In this document: positions 42,418-49,670 of the stretch, piece by piece | Position numbering within the stretch: the stretch's first letter is position 1 | Layout of the letters: each line of letters opens with the position of its first letter | Assembly (NCBI RefSeq): GCF_037976825.1 | Contig: NZ_CP150269.1 | Location: forward strand, 6,213,501-6,277,500 | Reading direction: 5' to 3' | Length of the DNA stretch: 64,000 nt | Origin: Paenibacillus sp. FSL K6-1330 | GTDB lineage: Bacteria > Bacillota > Bacilli > Paenibacillales > Paenibacillaceae | The notes under the pieces: model-generated | Database searches by the model: none | What the model was told of the DNA's origin: nothing | The model's input: only the letters and a program-made list of their open reading frames with translations | Made by a program: the position numbers and the translations under genes

Positions 42418-42837
42418 GTGGATCACATATTTGGATCATACTTGAAAGAGATGAGGGAGAATAAAGGCTGGAGCATCAATCAGCTGGCCCAGGCCGCCGA
42501 CATCAGCGGATCACAAATCTCCCGGATCGAGAATGGGCTGCGGGGCATACCCAAGCCGCAAACGCTTCGCAAAATGGCGGAGGCACTCGAGGTTCCATAT
42601 GAAGAGTTGATGAATAAAGCAGGTTATCTGCAGCAGGATGTTGCCAAGCATGAAGACATCTCGGCTCCCGCTTGGGCAACCTCCAGGGATAAACGGGATT
42701 TCAAGAAAATGCTTGAGGATGACGGTGAGCTCATGTTTGACGGCGTCCCTCTAAACGAGGAGGACAAGCAGCGCATCAAGGACGTCCTGACCGGACTGTT
42801 CTGGGAAGCCAAGCAGATGAACAAGCGCAAGAAATAA
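42418..42837 (+). CDS. Xre-family immunity repressor (ImmR-like)
   Basis: 139 residues from GTG 42418, ten bases behind GAGGAG; ATG 42397 is a possible longer start. Residues about 5-60 are an Xre helix-turn-helix: FGSYLKEMRENKGWSINQLAQAADISGSQISRIENGLRGIPKPQTLRKMAEALEVPYEEL. The C-terminal half is acidic and helical. The next gene encodes an ImmA-like metalloprotease, and in ICEBs1-type systems that protein inactivates its partner repressor after DNA damage. Three TTgCC-N4-GGCAA palindromes in front of the gene are the likely binding sites. It probably holds the ArpU-like gene silent. Confidence 0.85.
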   Translation: MDHIFGSYLKEMRENKGWSINQLAQAADISGSQISRIENGLRGIPKPQTLRKMAEALEVPYEELMNKAGYLQQDVAKHEDISAPAWATSRDKRDFKKMLEDDGELMFDGVPLNEEDKQRIKDVLTGLFWEAKQMNKRKK

Positions 42838-42907
42838 ATCTACATGATAAGGAGATACATACCGATTACAACGATTCAACCAAAACCAATATTGCAGGTG
42901 AACCGGC

Positions 42908-43333
42908 ATGGATGATCATTTACAACCCTTAATCCGTCAGCTGATCAAAAAACATCATACCAACTGCCCTTTTGAAATCGCGACTTCCTTGGGCATACAT
43001 ATTCGATTTGCCGATTTAGGCCAAACGACCAAAGGGCTGTATTTCCGTAAGCTAAGGCGGAGATTCATCGTCATCCACAATCAGCTGCCACCGCCATGGC
43101 AGCGTTTCGTATGCGCGCATGAGCTCGGGCATGACCGTCTCCATAAGGGAATCAGCCGCTTTTTTCTGGAGGAGCATTCCTATTTCAGTCCGGGCAAACT
43201 GGAGCGGCAAGCGAACCGCTTTGCCATTGCCCTATTGACGGCGGGTCTGGCTCCCGGACCGGGTGAGTCCTTACACGAGTTCTATCTACGAGCTGGCATT
43301 CCACAAGAAATGCTATATTTTTTTAGATTTTAA
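42908..43333 (+). CDS. ImmA/IrrE-family metallo-endopeptidase
   Basis: 141 residues. The zinc motif HEXXH is present in VCAHELGHDRLHKGISRFF, preceded by the usual RRRFIVIHNQLPPPWQRF strand and followed by ERQANRFAIALL, whose Glu is the third ligand. AGGTGA precedes the ATG. Located 70 bases after the Xre gene and in the same direction, it is the expected anti-repressor protease partner. It gives the tail locus a derepression path separate from direct LexA control. Confidence 0.88.
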   Translation: MDDHLQPLIRQLIKKHHTNCPFEIATSLGIHIRFADLGQTTKGLYFRKLRRRFIVIHNQLPPPWQRFVCAHELGHDRLHKGISRFFLEEHSYFSPGKLERQANRFAIALLTAGLAPGPGESLHEFYLRAGIPQEMLYFFRF

Positions 43334-43334
43334 A

Positions 43335-43348
43335 CGAACATGTGTTCT
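43335..43348. promoter_or_regulatory. Second LexA-type SOS box
   Basis: CGAACATGTGTTCT, nine of ten fixed positions of CGAAC-N4-GTTCG. It begins two bases after the ImmA-like stop codon. No gene follows it on the plus strand before the terminator at 43395-43436. On the minus strand TAAAAT lies just beyond the box, which would give a transcript antisense to immA. Its target is unclear. Confidence 0.5.
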
Positions 43349-43394
43349 TGATTTGTAGTAAAGGATTCCAGATGGCTAGCTCCCTCCTACGAGC

Positions 43395-43436
43395 AAAAAA
43401 ACAACCCGCTCTTGACATGACGTCAAAAGCGGGTTT
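43395..43436. terminator. Intrinsic terminator
   Basis: AACCCGCT-c-TTGAC pairs with GTCAA-a-AGCGGGTT. The T run is stronger on the minus strand, where it can end the AviRa-like gene. On the plus strand it can end the immR-immA transcript. Confidence 0.8.
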
Positions 43437-43526
43437 CTATGCAATCCTCTTTTAGAGAAGAGTTCATCCAAGAGGTTAGCAGCAGGGGCAGACGGCTGTT
43501 CTATTGTTAGGTCCACTATCCTCCGT

Positions 43527-44258
43527 TCAAAGCGGTTCAAAGATGGCTACCTGTCGTTTGCCCACCTTCACATGCTGAATCCGTTGAAACCGGTCATGCT
43601 TTAATTTTTGCCCTTTATCGGATATGACCGCAACCACTGAACGAGCAGGGTCCAGGATGGAATGAATGCCGTTAAAGAAATCCTCCACCGGCACCTCGCT
43701 TCCGCCACCCCAGCTAACCAGGTCACCATAAGGGAGATCGGTCATGACGATATGGATTCCCTCGCAGGATGCCAGACTCTCCTCCGATTGAGTTATATCA
43801 GCTTGAAAACAAACCGTCTCTTCCACACAGGACGACCTAAGCAGCTCCCTCAATCGGCCAGCGCTTTGCAGCGCATCCTGGTGGGACGGCTTATGATACA
43901 ACGCCAACAATTCTTTCAATTGTTCGGTGCGTTGTTCCAGCCCCTCTTCACGGAGCAGCGACAGGTTCTTCCCGGCTATTCCGAGCACCTCCGCGTTAAT
44001 GTCGGAGCCGATCACGCGATGAATGCGCTGCCCGTGCAGCAGCCCAACCACCGTTAACAGATACGCGCCGCCGCAGCAGGGATCGAATAAAGTATACGGC
44101 CCGTGTACCCCTTTTTTCTCCAATAGTTGAAAGCACCGCTGGGCAATCTCGCTGGCTAGTCTGACAGGAAACGAAGTTGTTCCCTGCGCATTATACAGAA
44201 CCCGGCCGCTGGCGAAATCCTCATAGCTGCGCTGGGCTGATTCATAGATATATTCCAT
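43527..44258 (-). CDS. AviRa-like 23S rRNA methyltransferase
   Basis: 243 residues from ATG 44258 (behind GGAAGGA); an ATG six codons upstream lacks a site. The stretch FASGRVLYNAQGTTSFPVRLASEIAQRCFQ followed by YTLFDPCCGGAYLLTVVGLLHG, then VIGSDINAEVLGIAGKNLSLL and IVMTDLPYGDLVSWGG, is the pattern I recall for AviRa of Streptomyces viridochromogenes. That enzyme methylates 23S rRNA G2535 and gives resistance to avilamycin and evernimicin. SAM loop DPCCGGAYL and catalytic DLPYG are visible. Orthosomycin resistance here is inferred. Its 5' end is duplicated at 56851-56890. Confidence 0.72.
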   Translation of the reverse strand: MEYIYESAQRSYEDFASGRVLYNAQGTTSFPVRLASEIAQRCFQLLEKKGVHGPYTLFDPCCGGAYLLTVVGLLHGQRIHRVIGSDINAEVLGIAGKNLSLLREEGLEQRTEQLKELLALYHKPSHQDALQSAGRLRELLRSSCVEETVCFQADITQSEESLASCEGIHIVMTDLPYGDLVSWGGGSEVPVEDFFNGIHSILDPARSVVAVISDKGQKLKHDRFQRIQHVKVGKRQVAIFEPL

Positions 44259-44289
44259 TCGAACGATTCCTTCCATCCGGCTAACGCCT
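44250..44289. repeat. 40-bp repeat, copy 1 (AviRa-like 5' end)
   Basis: About 37 of 40 bases match 56851-56890. It covers the start codon and ribosome site of the AviRa-like gene. The second copy is not followed by the coding sequence. Confidence 0.75.
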
Positions 44290-44376
44290 GAGTAATATCA
44301 AATAATCCAAATACAGATTAACATCCCTAGGCCATATATCAAAATCCGCATGGTATATCTGCCCTGCTGCCCGCTT

Positions 44377-45156
44377 TTACTTATCCAGATGGGACATATA
44401 ATCAAACGCCGTCGTGCCGTACACATTCTTGAAATGTCGATTCAAATGGGCAAGATCCGTGAATCCGCACTGGGTAACGGCCTGATATACATCCCGGCTT
44501 TCCTCGATCAACTGCTTGGCGTGCTCCACTTTGCAATTCAGATAATACTGATACGGAGACAGACCCGTATTCGCTTTAAAGGTACGGATGAACTGATACT
44601 TCGACATCCCGAACTCCCCGCTTAATTCGTCCAAACGGAGAACATGCTCCAGATGATCCTGCATCATATCTTTCGCCTTCCGCGTAAACATACTGTCCTT
44701 CCGGCTATCAGGATTCAGAATATCCTCATTAAAATGCCCCGCCAAACCCAGAAGCAGCTCGCTGCTTCTAGCCTCCGGCTCACCGGTGAAGATGGACCTC
44801 GTCACATCCAGGATGCTCTTCCGCAGCCCGGCATGATAGACAATCGGGGATTGGAACCGGACGATATCCTTTTTCTGAATCAATTCCAGGAATAGCTCTG
44901 GATGAATGTATATCATCACATAATCGATGCCCGATCGTTCCTGGGACCAGCCATCATGTTTCTGCTCCGGATGGAACAGCATAACCCCGCTTTGGTAAGA
45001 AGCCTGCTGACTTCCGTCCAGCGAGTACTTCTGAATGCCGCGCAGCGTGACGCCGAGGGCATACTCCTCGTGATAATGCTTTTTATATTTAAAATCCGTC
45101 AGGCTCGCGGACAGCGCCGTAATGCCCACCGCTTTTTTATAAATAAACTGCTCCAT
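44377..45156 (-). CDS. AraC family transcriptional regulator
   Basis: 259 residues. N-terminal cupin-like sensing domain (DFKYKKHYHEEYALGVTLRGIQKYSLDGSQQASYQSGVMLFHPEQKHDGW). C-terminal double helix-turn-helix at about 165-255 (LDELSGEFGMSKYQFIRTFKANTGLSPYQYYLNCKVEHAKQLI, then VTQCGFTDLAHLNRHFKNVYGTTAFDY). AraC/LysE pairs of this layout are common: the regulator senses an amino-acid-like compound and turns on the exporter. The LysE gene ends six bases upstream, so they form one operon. Confidence 0.92.
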   Translation of the reverse strand: MEQFIYKKAVGITALSASLTDFKYKKHYHEEYALGVTLRGIQKYSLDGSQQASYQSGVMLFHPEQKHDGWSQERSGIDYVMIYIHPELFLELIQKKDIVRFQSPIVYHAGLRKSILDVTRSIFTGEPEARSSELLLGLAGHFNEDILNPDSRKDSMFTRKAKDMMQDHLEHVLRLDELSGEFGMSKYQFIRTFKANTGLSPYQYYLNCKVEHAKQLIEESRDVYQAVTQCGFTDLAHLNRHFKNVYGTTAFDYMSHLDK

Positions 45157-45162
45157 CTTCCA

Positions 45163-45759
45163 TCACCCCTTTATGAGCTCCGGTATGCCGGATACGACGA
45201 TTGCCGAGTACAGCAGAAACAAAGCCAGGATCGTGTTGGTCGTTCTCCGATATTTTTGCATAATTCCTTGAAAAAGGCTACCGCACACGGCCCAGGTCAT
45301 ATACGCGGACAGCCCGATAAACGATACCGCGACAACAAACACCGAGATGACAGGGCCTGCCGTATAATACGGCATGACGTAGCTGGGAATGACCGTCAGC
45401 GTGAACAATACCACCTTCGGATTGAGAAACTGCATCAGAAAGCCGGACGTGAAAGACGCCGTTTGATTAGTGCCGGACCGGGATACGTCCATGGTATACA
45501 CTTGATACGTGAGATACAGCATGAACAGACAGCCGACGATCCGCAGGATCGGCAGTATGATCGGCATGCTGGTAGACAGCAGCTGGCCTAATACCACAGA
45601 AGCGGCGATTAATAAGAAAAAAGCGATGGAGGCACCGGCGATGTAGCGCAAGGTCTTCTTCATGCCGGAATTTTGGACTGAAGACAATATGACGATATTG
45701 GATGGCCCCGGCGAGAATGCCACGATAAAACAGTAAATAAAAAACGAAGATAGATTCAT
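45163..45759 (-). CDS. LysE family amino acid exporter
   Basis: 198 residues from ATG 45759 behind AGGAG. Six hydrophobic segments; the opening SSFFIYCFIVAFSPGPSNIVILSSVQN holds the LysE/RhtB family SPGPxN motif, and FLMQFLNPKVVLFTLTVIPSYV is the second conserved block. It should export a basic or neutral amino acid or related metabolite across the membrane. The frame opens further upstream without a ribosome site. Substrate unknown. Confidence 0.9.
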   Translation of the reverse strand: MNLSSFFIYCFIVAFSPGPSNIVILSSVQNSGMKKTLRYIAGASIAFFLLIAASVVLGQLLSTSMPIILPILRIVGCLFMLYLTYQVYTMDVSRSGTNQTASFTSGFLMQFLNPKVVLFTLTVIPSYVMPYYTAGPVISVFVVAVSFIGLSAYMTWAVCGSLFQGIMQKYRRTTNTILALFLLYSAIVVSGIPELIKG

Positions 45760-45850
45760 GATGATAGCTCCTAACAAAGGAATTTCCTTTGCCATTATAG
45801 AGCCGGAAGCGAAGCGGGGCATAGTACATTATTGCAGCGGAACAAGAGCC

Positions 45851-45996
45851 GCACGAGTACGGCTCTTCCGCAGATTCCGGTTCATTCTATCGCCCTTAGT
45901 GACCTGACTGGTGCGTCTTTGGTTGTTCCTGCGCATGTGCGCTGCCGGATAGATTAAGCAGAACGACCCCCGCGATGATCAGCAGGATCGAGAATA
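45851..45996 (-). pseudogene. Fragment of an SMR efflux gene (3' end only)
   Basis: About 146 bases nearly identical (around five differences by eye) to 57061-57206, the 3' end and downstream flank of the intact SMR gene at 57106-57465. The part from 45899 to 45996 encodes the last 33 or so residues of that protein. Beyond 45996 the similarity stops abruptly. The copy lacks everything encoding the transmembrane core, so it is not functional. An AAGAGCCG/CGGCTCTT hairpin (45844-45868) at its lower edge may serve as the terminator of a former transcript. Confidence 0.85.
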
Positions 45997-46092
45997 CTGT
46001 CTTTCTTTCATATCCGATATATCAAATGATCCCGGCGTGTTTTCGATCGATTCGTCTCGTCATCCAATATTGAAATAACGTTGTTATAAGAA

Positions 46093-46236
46093 TTACTGAT
46101 TGGTATTTTGATTCTCAGTTGGGTAAACAAAAGAGCTCCGATCCAGTGCTCCAATATTTTTAATTCTCTGGGCGCTGCCCAGTAGTTTGGCCTGCTCCAC
46201 GGAAATCTCGACGGATTGTGATTGTTCGTTTTTCAT
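46093..46236 (-). CDS. Hypothetical 47-residue protein
   Basis: Starts at ATG 46236 behind GGGGAG and ends TAA at 46093. It encodes MKNEQSQSVEISVEQAKLLG, then SAQRIKNIGALDRSSFVYPTENQNTNQ. Hydrophilic, no transmembrane segment, no cysteine. The good ribosome site and isolated position suggest a real small gene, possibly a peptide precursor or regulator; no family was recognised. Confidence 0.45.
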   Translation of the reverse strand: MKNEQSQSVEISVEQAKLLGSAQRIKNIGALDRSSFVYPTENQNTNQ

Positions 46237-46351
46237 TCATATATCTCCCCGATCTAATTCATAGTTCATTCTATATAATTTATTTATTCTAATTTTATAG
46301 ATCGATTTAAAACCATAATAATCCACACTTTTCCATTTGTAAACAGGCAAA

Positions 46352-46386
46352 ATAAAAAAGCACAACCTCAAAATCCATAAGGCTGT
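46352..46386 (-). terminator. Terminator of the deacetylase operon
   Basis: On the minus strand ACAGCCT pairs with AGGTTGT (one G-U) and is followed by GC and TTTTTT. It lies 70 bases past the deacetylase stop. Confidence 0.65.
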
Positions 46387-46455
46387 ACCTTTATGTTCGA
46401 ACACGGCTTTATTAAAAGCTGGGGCCATGATCATTCTTTGTTAATATTACACGCA

Positions 46456-47205
46456 TCATCCAACCCGGAAGCCTTTTGAAAGGTCGCTGCGCGAATCATG
46501 CGGCTTATGCAGCAGTTCATCGGCGCGGACGCATTCATACCCCTTAATATGGACCGTGTCAATCACTTCCTCAAGGCTTGCGATCATTCGGCTCGGCGCA
46601 TCAGGCTCCGCTCCCCAAGTATCTCCGCTGTCATGCAGCAGAATAATCGAGCCTGGCTCAAGCTGATCCAAGATCCGTTCTTTGAGCGGTTTGTTCTTGC
46701 TCCCCTTGCCCCAATCCCATCCCATGATCGACCACAGCACGATCCGGTATTTTCGCAAAGCAAATAAATCGCCTAAATTCAAAATCCCCCATGGAGGACG
46801 GTAAAATGCCGGGCGCTCGCCCGTGATTCGTTCGATGATATCGGCAGACTTGTGTACATGCTTGTTCCGTATATGGCGCGGACTCATTAGCCAATTGGGA
46901 AGATGGGAATAGTTGTGAATCCCGATTTGATGCCCTTCCATGTGGATGCGTTTCATAAGCTCCGGGTATCGCTCCGCTTTGCTGCCCAGTACAAAAAAGG
47001 TCGCCTTGATCCTTTTTTTCTTGAGAAGATCCAGCAGTTTAGGGGTATGCAGCGGGTCTGGGCCATCATCAAAGGTAAAAGCAATCTGCCGTCCACGCCG
47101 GCCGCGCAGGGTTACCCCAAATCCCCAGATCCGTGTGATCACATATGGAATGATCATATAGATAAAGACAAACATCAGCAGCAGATTCAGCATCATCATA
47201 CTCAT
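46456..47205 (-). CDS. Polysaccharide deacetylase (NodB domain), membrane-anchored
   Basis: 249 residues. Residues 1-30 are one transmembrane anchor. The NodB fold follows: IAFTFDDGPDPLHTPKLLDLL (motif 1 with the catalytic Asp and metal Asp), GHQIGIHNYSHLPNWL (motif 2 with the His pair), FYRPPWGILN (motif 3), WSIMGWDWGKG (motif 4) and IILLHDSGD (motif 5). All metal and catalytic residues are present. It probably removes acetyl groups from peptidoglycan or another wall glycan outside the membrane, which raises lysozyme resistance. Overlaps the YkoP-like gene by 4 bases; the operon promoter carries the shared tandem box at 47950-47969. Confidence 0.9.
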   Translation of the reverse strand: MSMMMLNLLLMFVFIYMIIPYVITRIWGFGVTLRGRRGRQIAFTFDDGPDPLHTPKLLDLLKKKRIKATFFVLGSKAERYPELMKRIHMEGHQIGIHNYSHLPNWLMSPRHIRNKHVHKSADIIERITGERPAFYRPPWGILNLGDLFALRKYRIVLWSIMGWDWGKGSKNKPLKERILDQLEPGSIILLHDSGDTWGAEPDAPSRMIASLEEVIDTVHIKGYECVRADELLHKPHDSRSDLSKGFRVG

Positions 47206-47792
47206 GCCGTTTCCTTAGAATAACGCAAAAGCAATGATTTTCTGGTCAGCATCAGCATTTTGGGCACAAGCTTGGGAGCATTTTTCTTCATGCGTTCCCG
47301 GCCCACCGGATGCAGCACCTTGAGTAAAAGCCGCAAATAATAAGTAGAGAACACGCGAAACCCCTTGGATTCCAGCGGATGCAGCTCAAAACCGAGCCCG
47401 TGAATAATACCGCGGTGCAGCAGCGTTATTCCAGTCAAAGCTTTGACCTGCGCAAGCTCCGGTTCCGTCTCCATTGCCTCGCTAATTTGCTTGATCGATC
47501 TCCGCAGCATTCTTGCGGTCAAAAGCGCGGCCCGGTCAGCCCCCAGCTCTCTGGAAAGCTCCAATACCTGCCGGTTGTCCAAATGGAGTTCACCGACCCA
47601 ATCCCCCGAATAAATCCACTCTCCGTCCTGGCACTTCAGATTTTTTCCATGATGCCGGCGGATGACCAGCTTGCAAATCCCGTATCTTTTTATTCCGGCG
47701 CTGCGCAGTTTCGTGATTTGATCAAAAACCGCTTCCCAAGCCATCCATACCGACTGAGCGCTTGCCTTCGTAATGGTAGCTAACATGTTCAT
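47202..47792 (-). CDS. YkoP-like protein
   Basis: 196 residues: WMAWEAVFDQITKLRSAGIKRYGICKLVIRRHHGKNLKCQDGEWIYSGDWVGELHLDNRQVLEL, then LELTPLHRGIIHGLGFELHPL-type sequence (LTGITLLHRGIIHGLGFELHPLESKGFRVFSTYYLRLLLKVLHPVG). The pattern resembles B. subtilis YkoP, as far as I recall it. The linked deacetylase suggests a role in wall or envelope glycan handling. No catalytic motif is known to me for this family. Two ATGs (codons 1 and 3) can serve as start. Confidence 0.7.
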   Translation of the reverse strand: MNMLATITKASAQSVWMAWEAVFDQITKLRSAGIKRYGICKLVIRRHHGKNLKCQDGEWIYSGDWVGELHLDNRQVLELSRELGADRAALLTARMLRRSIKQISEAMETEPELAQVKALTGITLLHRGIIHGLGFELHPLESKGFRVFSTYYLRLLLKVLHPVGRERMKKNAPKLVPKMLMLTRKSLLLRYSKETA

Positions 47793-47914
47793 TATTGGTC
47801 ACATCTTTCTTTTTCATTTTTGAATCGGTCTTCTGCAGTTAGACCTCGCCTTTATTCCCTGCAGCAAAGGCATTTGTTTAGTTAGACGGCGGATAACCGG
47901 AAACCCATGCCATT

Positions 47915-47969
47915 ATTTTAAAAAATGATTCTATCTTTTCCCTTTCTTGTTTCTTAATGTTTTCTTAAG
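47915..47969 (-). promoter_or_regulatory. Tandem-box promoter of the deacetylase operon
   Basis: Box 47950-47969: two 10-bp direct repeats, TTTCTTAATG and TTTTCTTAAG as read on the plus strand. Exactly 29 bases separate it from a TAAAAT -10 (47915-47920) on the minus strand. The same geometry occurs at 50612-50666 and 53971-54025. Half-sites one helical turn apart suit an OmpR-family activator. Confidence 0.7.
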
Positions 47970-48379
47970 TTTTAATACTGGGGATATGCACACTTTGTAC
48001 GGCGGAATAGATGGTACCGATAATCCGGACTGGAATTACCAAAAACAAGAGACATCGAGTGATCGAAAAGAGTAATGTTACGCCTATCAGCGCGTGTTTG
48101 ATCTTTACCTAATGATAGTCCAGCGGTCCGTTTTACGCGGTGGCAGTACCAGCGGGCTTTGCGTGGTGGCGCTTTTGCCGTGGTGGCAGTACCAGTGCTC
48201 CGATTTAGTGATTGCCCCTCCTACCTCTCTACAAAAAAAGAGGTTATTGGAATATTGATGCAAAAGTGCACTTCTCCCCGGACTAAATCGCGCTCTTTTA
48301 GGAAAAACCTACGAAAGTGCAAGCTTTTTCGACCCTATGAGCTCCAAACAAATTGATGATTTCGTCACGATCGAGCTCG

Positions 48380-48415
48380 TTGACAAAATAAATTAACTCG
48401 AATTAATTAAGTTAA
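48380..48415 (+). promoter_or_regulatory. Promoter with TetR-type palindrome
   Basis: TTGACA at 48380-48385 and, 17 bases on, a TTAATT -10. A 23-bp imperfect palindrome (48393-48415) with arms TTAACT and AGTTAA and an AATTAATT core covers spacer and -10. It is the likely autoregulatory site of the TetR-like gene at 48435. Confidence 0.6.
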
Positions 48416-48434
48416 CGAATAGAGCATATCTTTT

Positions 48435-48839
48435 ATGAACATCCGCGATATCCTCTTGGGGGAATTAAAAAAAGCCAAAACCAAAATCGCCCTCTATGAA
48501 GCTGGTATTTCATTCACTCATGACCGCATGTTTAAAGATGTGCTGCTCGATGACTTTTGCCGGATGGCAGGAACCTCGCGCGTCACCTTTTTCAAATTTT
48601 CCGGTAAAAAGGAGGATTTGCTTGTCTACTATATACGGGTCTGGCTGACCTACCGTATCATCCAAATCGGGCGGCAGCGCCTTCGGGGATTCGAAGCGAT
48701 ACGCTCAGTGCTCCGAAGTCTGGCGGAAAATACGCGCACAAACAAAGGCATCATGCCCAGCCTGATCGCTTTTTTATCCGAGATGGATATGCACTGCAAA
48801 ATTGCCGGAGCTAAGCCGGGCCGAATTCCCCGGAGATGA
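48435..48839 (+). CDS. TetR-like regulator, short form
   Basis: 134 residues. The N-terminal helix-turn-helix is recognisable: MFKDVLLDDFCRMAGTSRVTFFKFSGKKEDLLVYYIRVWLTYRI. TetR proteins usually have 185-210 residues; here the chain ends after LRSLAENTRTNKGIMPSLIAFLSEMDMHCKIAGAKPGRIPRR, so the ligand domain is largely missing. An intrinsic terminator follows within 30 bases, so the short form may be the native gene or a truncated but still DNA-binding remnant. No ribosome site stands out before the ATG at 48435. Target unknown; the ABC genes converge on it. Confidence 0.65.
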   Translation: MNIRDILLGELKKAKTKIALYEAGISFTHDRMFKDVLLDDFCRMAGTSRVTFFKFSGKKEDLLVYYIRVWLTYRIIQIGRQRLRGFEAIRSVLRSLAENTRTNKGIMPSLIAFLSEMDMHCKIAGAKPGRIPRR

Positions 48840-48866
48840 ACACCAAATTCATGTAGGTATCTCCGT

Positions 48867-48918
48867 AAAAAAGCACCCTTCTTTCAGGCGAAGCTGCCGT
48901 TAAGAAGAGTGCTTTTTT
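48867..48918. terminator. Bidirectional intrinsic terminator
   Basis: AAAAAAGCAC-c-CTTCTT pairs with AAGAAG-a-GTGCTTTTTT around an 18-nt loop. It serves both the TetR-like gene and the converging ABC transporter operon. Confidence 0.85.
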
Positions 48919-48920
48919 AG

Positions 48921-49670
48921 TTAAGCTACGTCCGTCTTATCTACGTTACGGAACGAGAGATAAGCAATCAGGAGACCGATAACTCCCAAGATCAACGGTA
49001 TCGTTATATTTGTGCTAAGCGAAAGGCCCTGGCTGTTGTTGCTGACTAAGACCACGATAATGATCGAGGATACGATCGTTGTCGGTACGGATTTTTTTCG
49101 CATCCCGAAGAATAGGGGAATGAGGCTGAGGCACGCTGCTGACAATGTTTGGATCAACAATTGGATCCCCGTATGCAGTAGTACGCCGGCCTCCAGTTTT
49201 CCCGGAATAAACTGAAAATGGCTGTTCAGAGCCAGAATGGATATACAGATAATAAAAGTCGAGATGAGCATCGCTCCAAACGTAAGAGCCAGAGCCAGCA
49301 GCATTTTCGCCATGATCAGTTTTTTACGCTCGACCGGGTACGTAAACAATAAGCTGATCGTTTTATTTTTGTATTCCTCAATAATAAATCTGCTTAGCAA
49401 GACTGAAGCAAACACGATAAATACCGCACGGGAAAGTAGCCCCGCTATCGATAACGCATCGGCGAAACTCCCGAATGCAGGACCTCCGCCCCCCTCCGTG
49501 TAGGCTATATCGGCGAAACTCCCGAATGCAGGATCTCTGCTCCCCTCCGTGTAGGCTATAAGAAATATGAAACCGGCGCATAGGATCGTTGCAATAACCG
49601 CCCCTCTAAAAAACCAGGCTAACTTCTGCTTTTTCATCTCCATCCGGATCAGCTTAAGCATACTGCTCAC
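48921..49670 (-). CDS. ABC-2 type transporter permease
   Basis: 249 residues with six predicted membrane spans: about 18-40, 85-105, 125-155, 165-185, 195-212 and 218-238. It resembles BcrB/lantibiotic-immunity permeases (LIRMEMKKQKLAWFFRGAVIATILCAGFIF; FIIEEYKNKTISLLFTYPVERKKLIMAKMLLALALTFGAM). Between spans 1 and 2 an outside loop has a 17-residue tandem duplication (AYTEGSRDPAFGSFADI / AYTEGGGGPAFGSFADA). It overlaps the ATPase gene by 17 bases. Together they should expel or block a membrane-active antibiotic. Confidence 0.88.
   Translation of the reverse strand: MSSMLKLIRMEMKKQKLAWFFRGAVIATILCAGFIFLIAYTEGSRDPAFGSFADIAYTEGGGGPAFGSFADALSIAGLLSRAVFIVFASVLLSRFIIEEYKNKTISLLFTYPVERKKLIMAKMLLALALTFGAMLISTFIICISILALNSHFQFIPGKLEAGVLLHTGIQLLIQTLSAACLSLIPLFFGMRKKSVPTTIVSSIIIVVLVSNNSQGLSLSTNITIPLILGVIGLLIAYLSFRNVDKTDVA
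49460..49561. repeat. 51-bp tandem duplication inside the permease gene
   Basis: Copies 49460-49510 and 49511-49561, with about five differences. The unit is 17 codons, so the frame is kept. It lengthens the first extracytoplasmic loop of the permease. Confidence 0.9.

Larger units (their letters stand above)
47793..48434. other. 642-bp intergenic interval with a short direct repeat
   Basis: Holds two diverging promoters: the tandem-box promoter for the deacetylase operon (47915-47969) and the TetR promoter (48380-48415). In between, GTGGCAGTACCAG occurs twice (48140-48152 and 48183-48195) inside a GTGG-rich stretch of about 60 bases, perhaps a degraded repeat. A 65-codon frame across it has no ribosome site and is taken as spurious. 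Confidence 0.45.

Noticed and set aside
15843..43333. Intact prophage
   Set aside because: No terminase, portal, capsid, integrase, excisionase or replication genes and no attachment-site repeats were seen; only regulators, tails and lysis genes.
48159..48356. 65-codon plus frame before the short TetR gene
   Set aside because: Runs through a short repeat and lacks a ribosome site.
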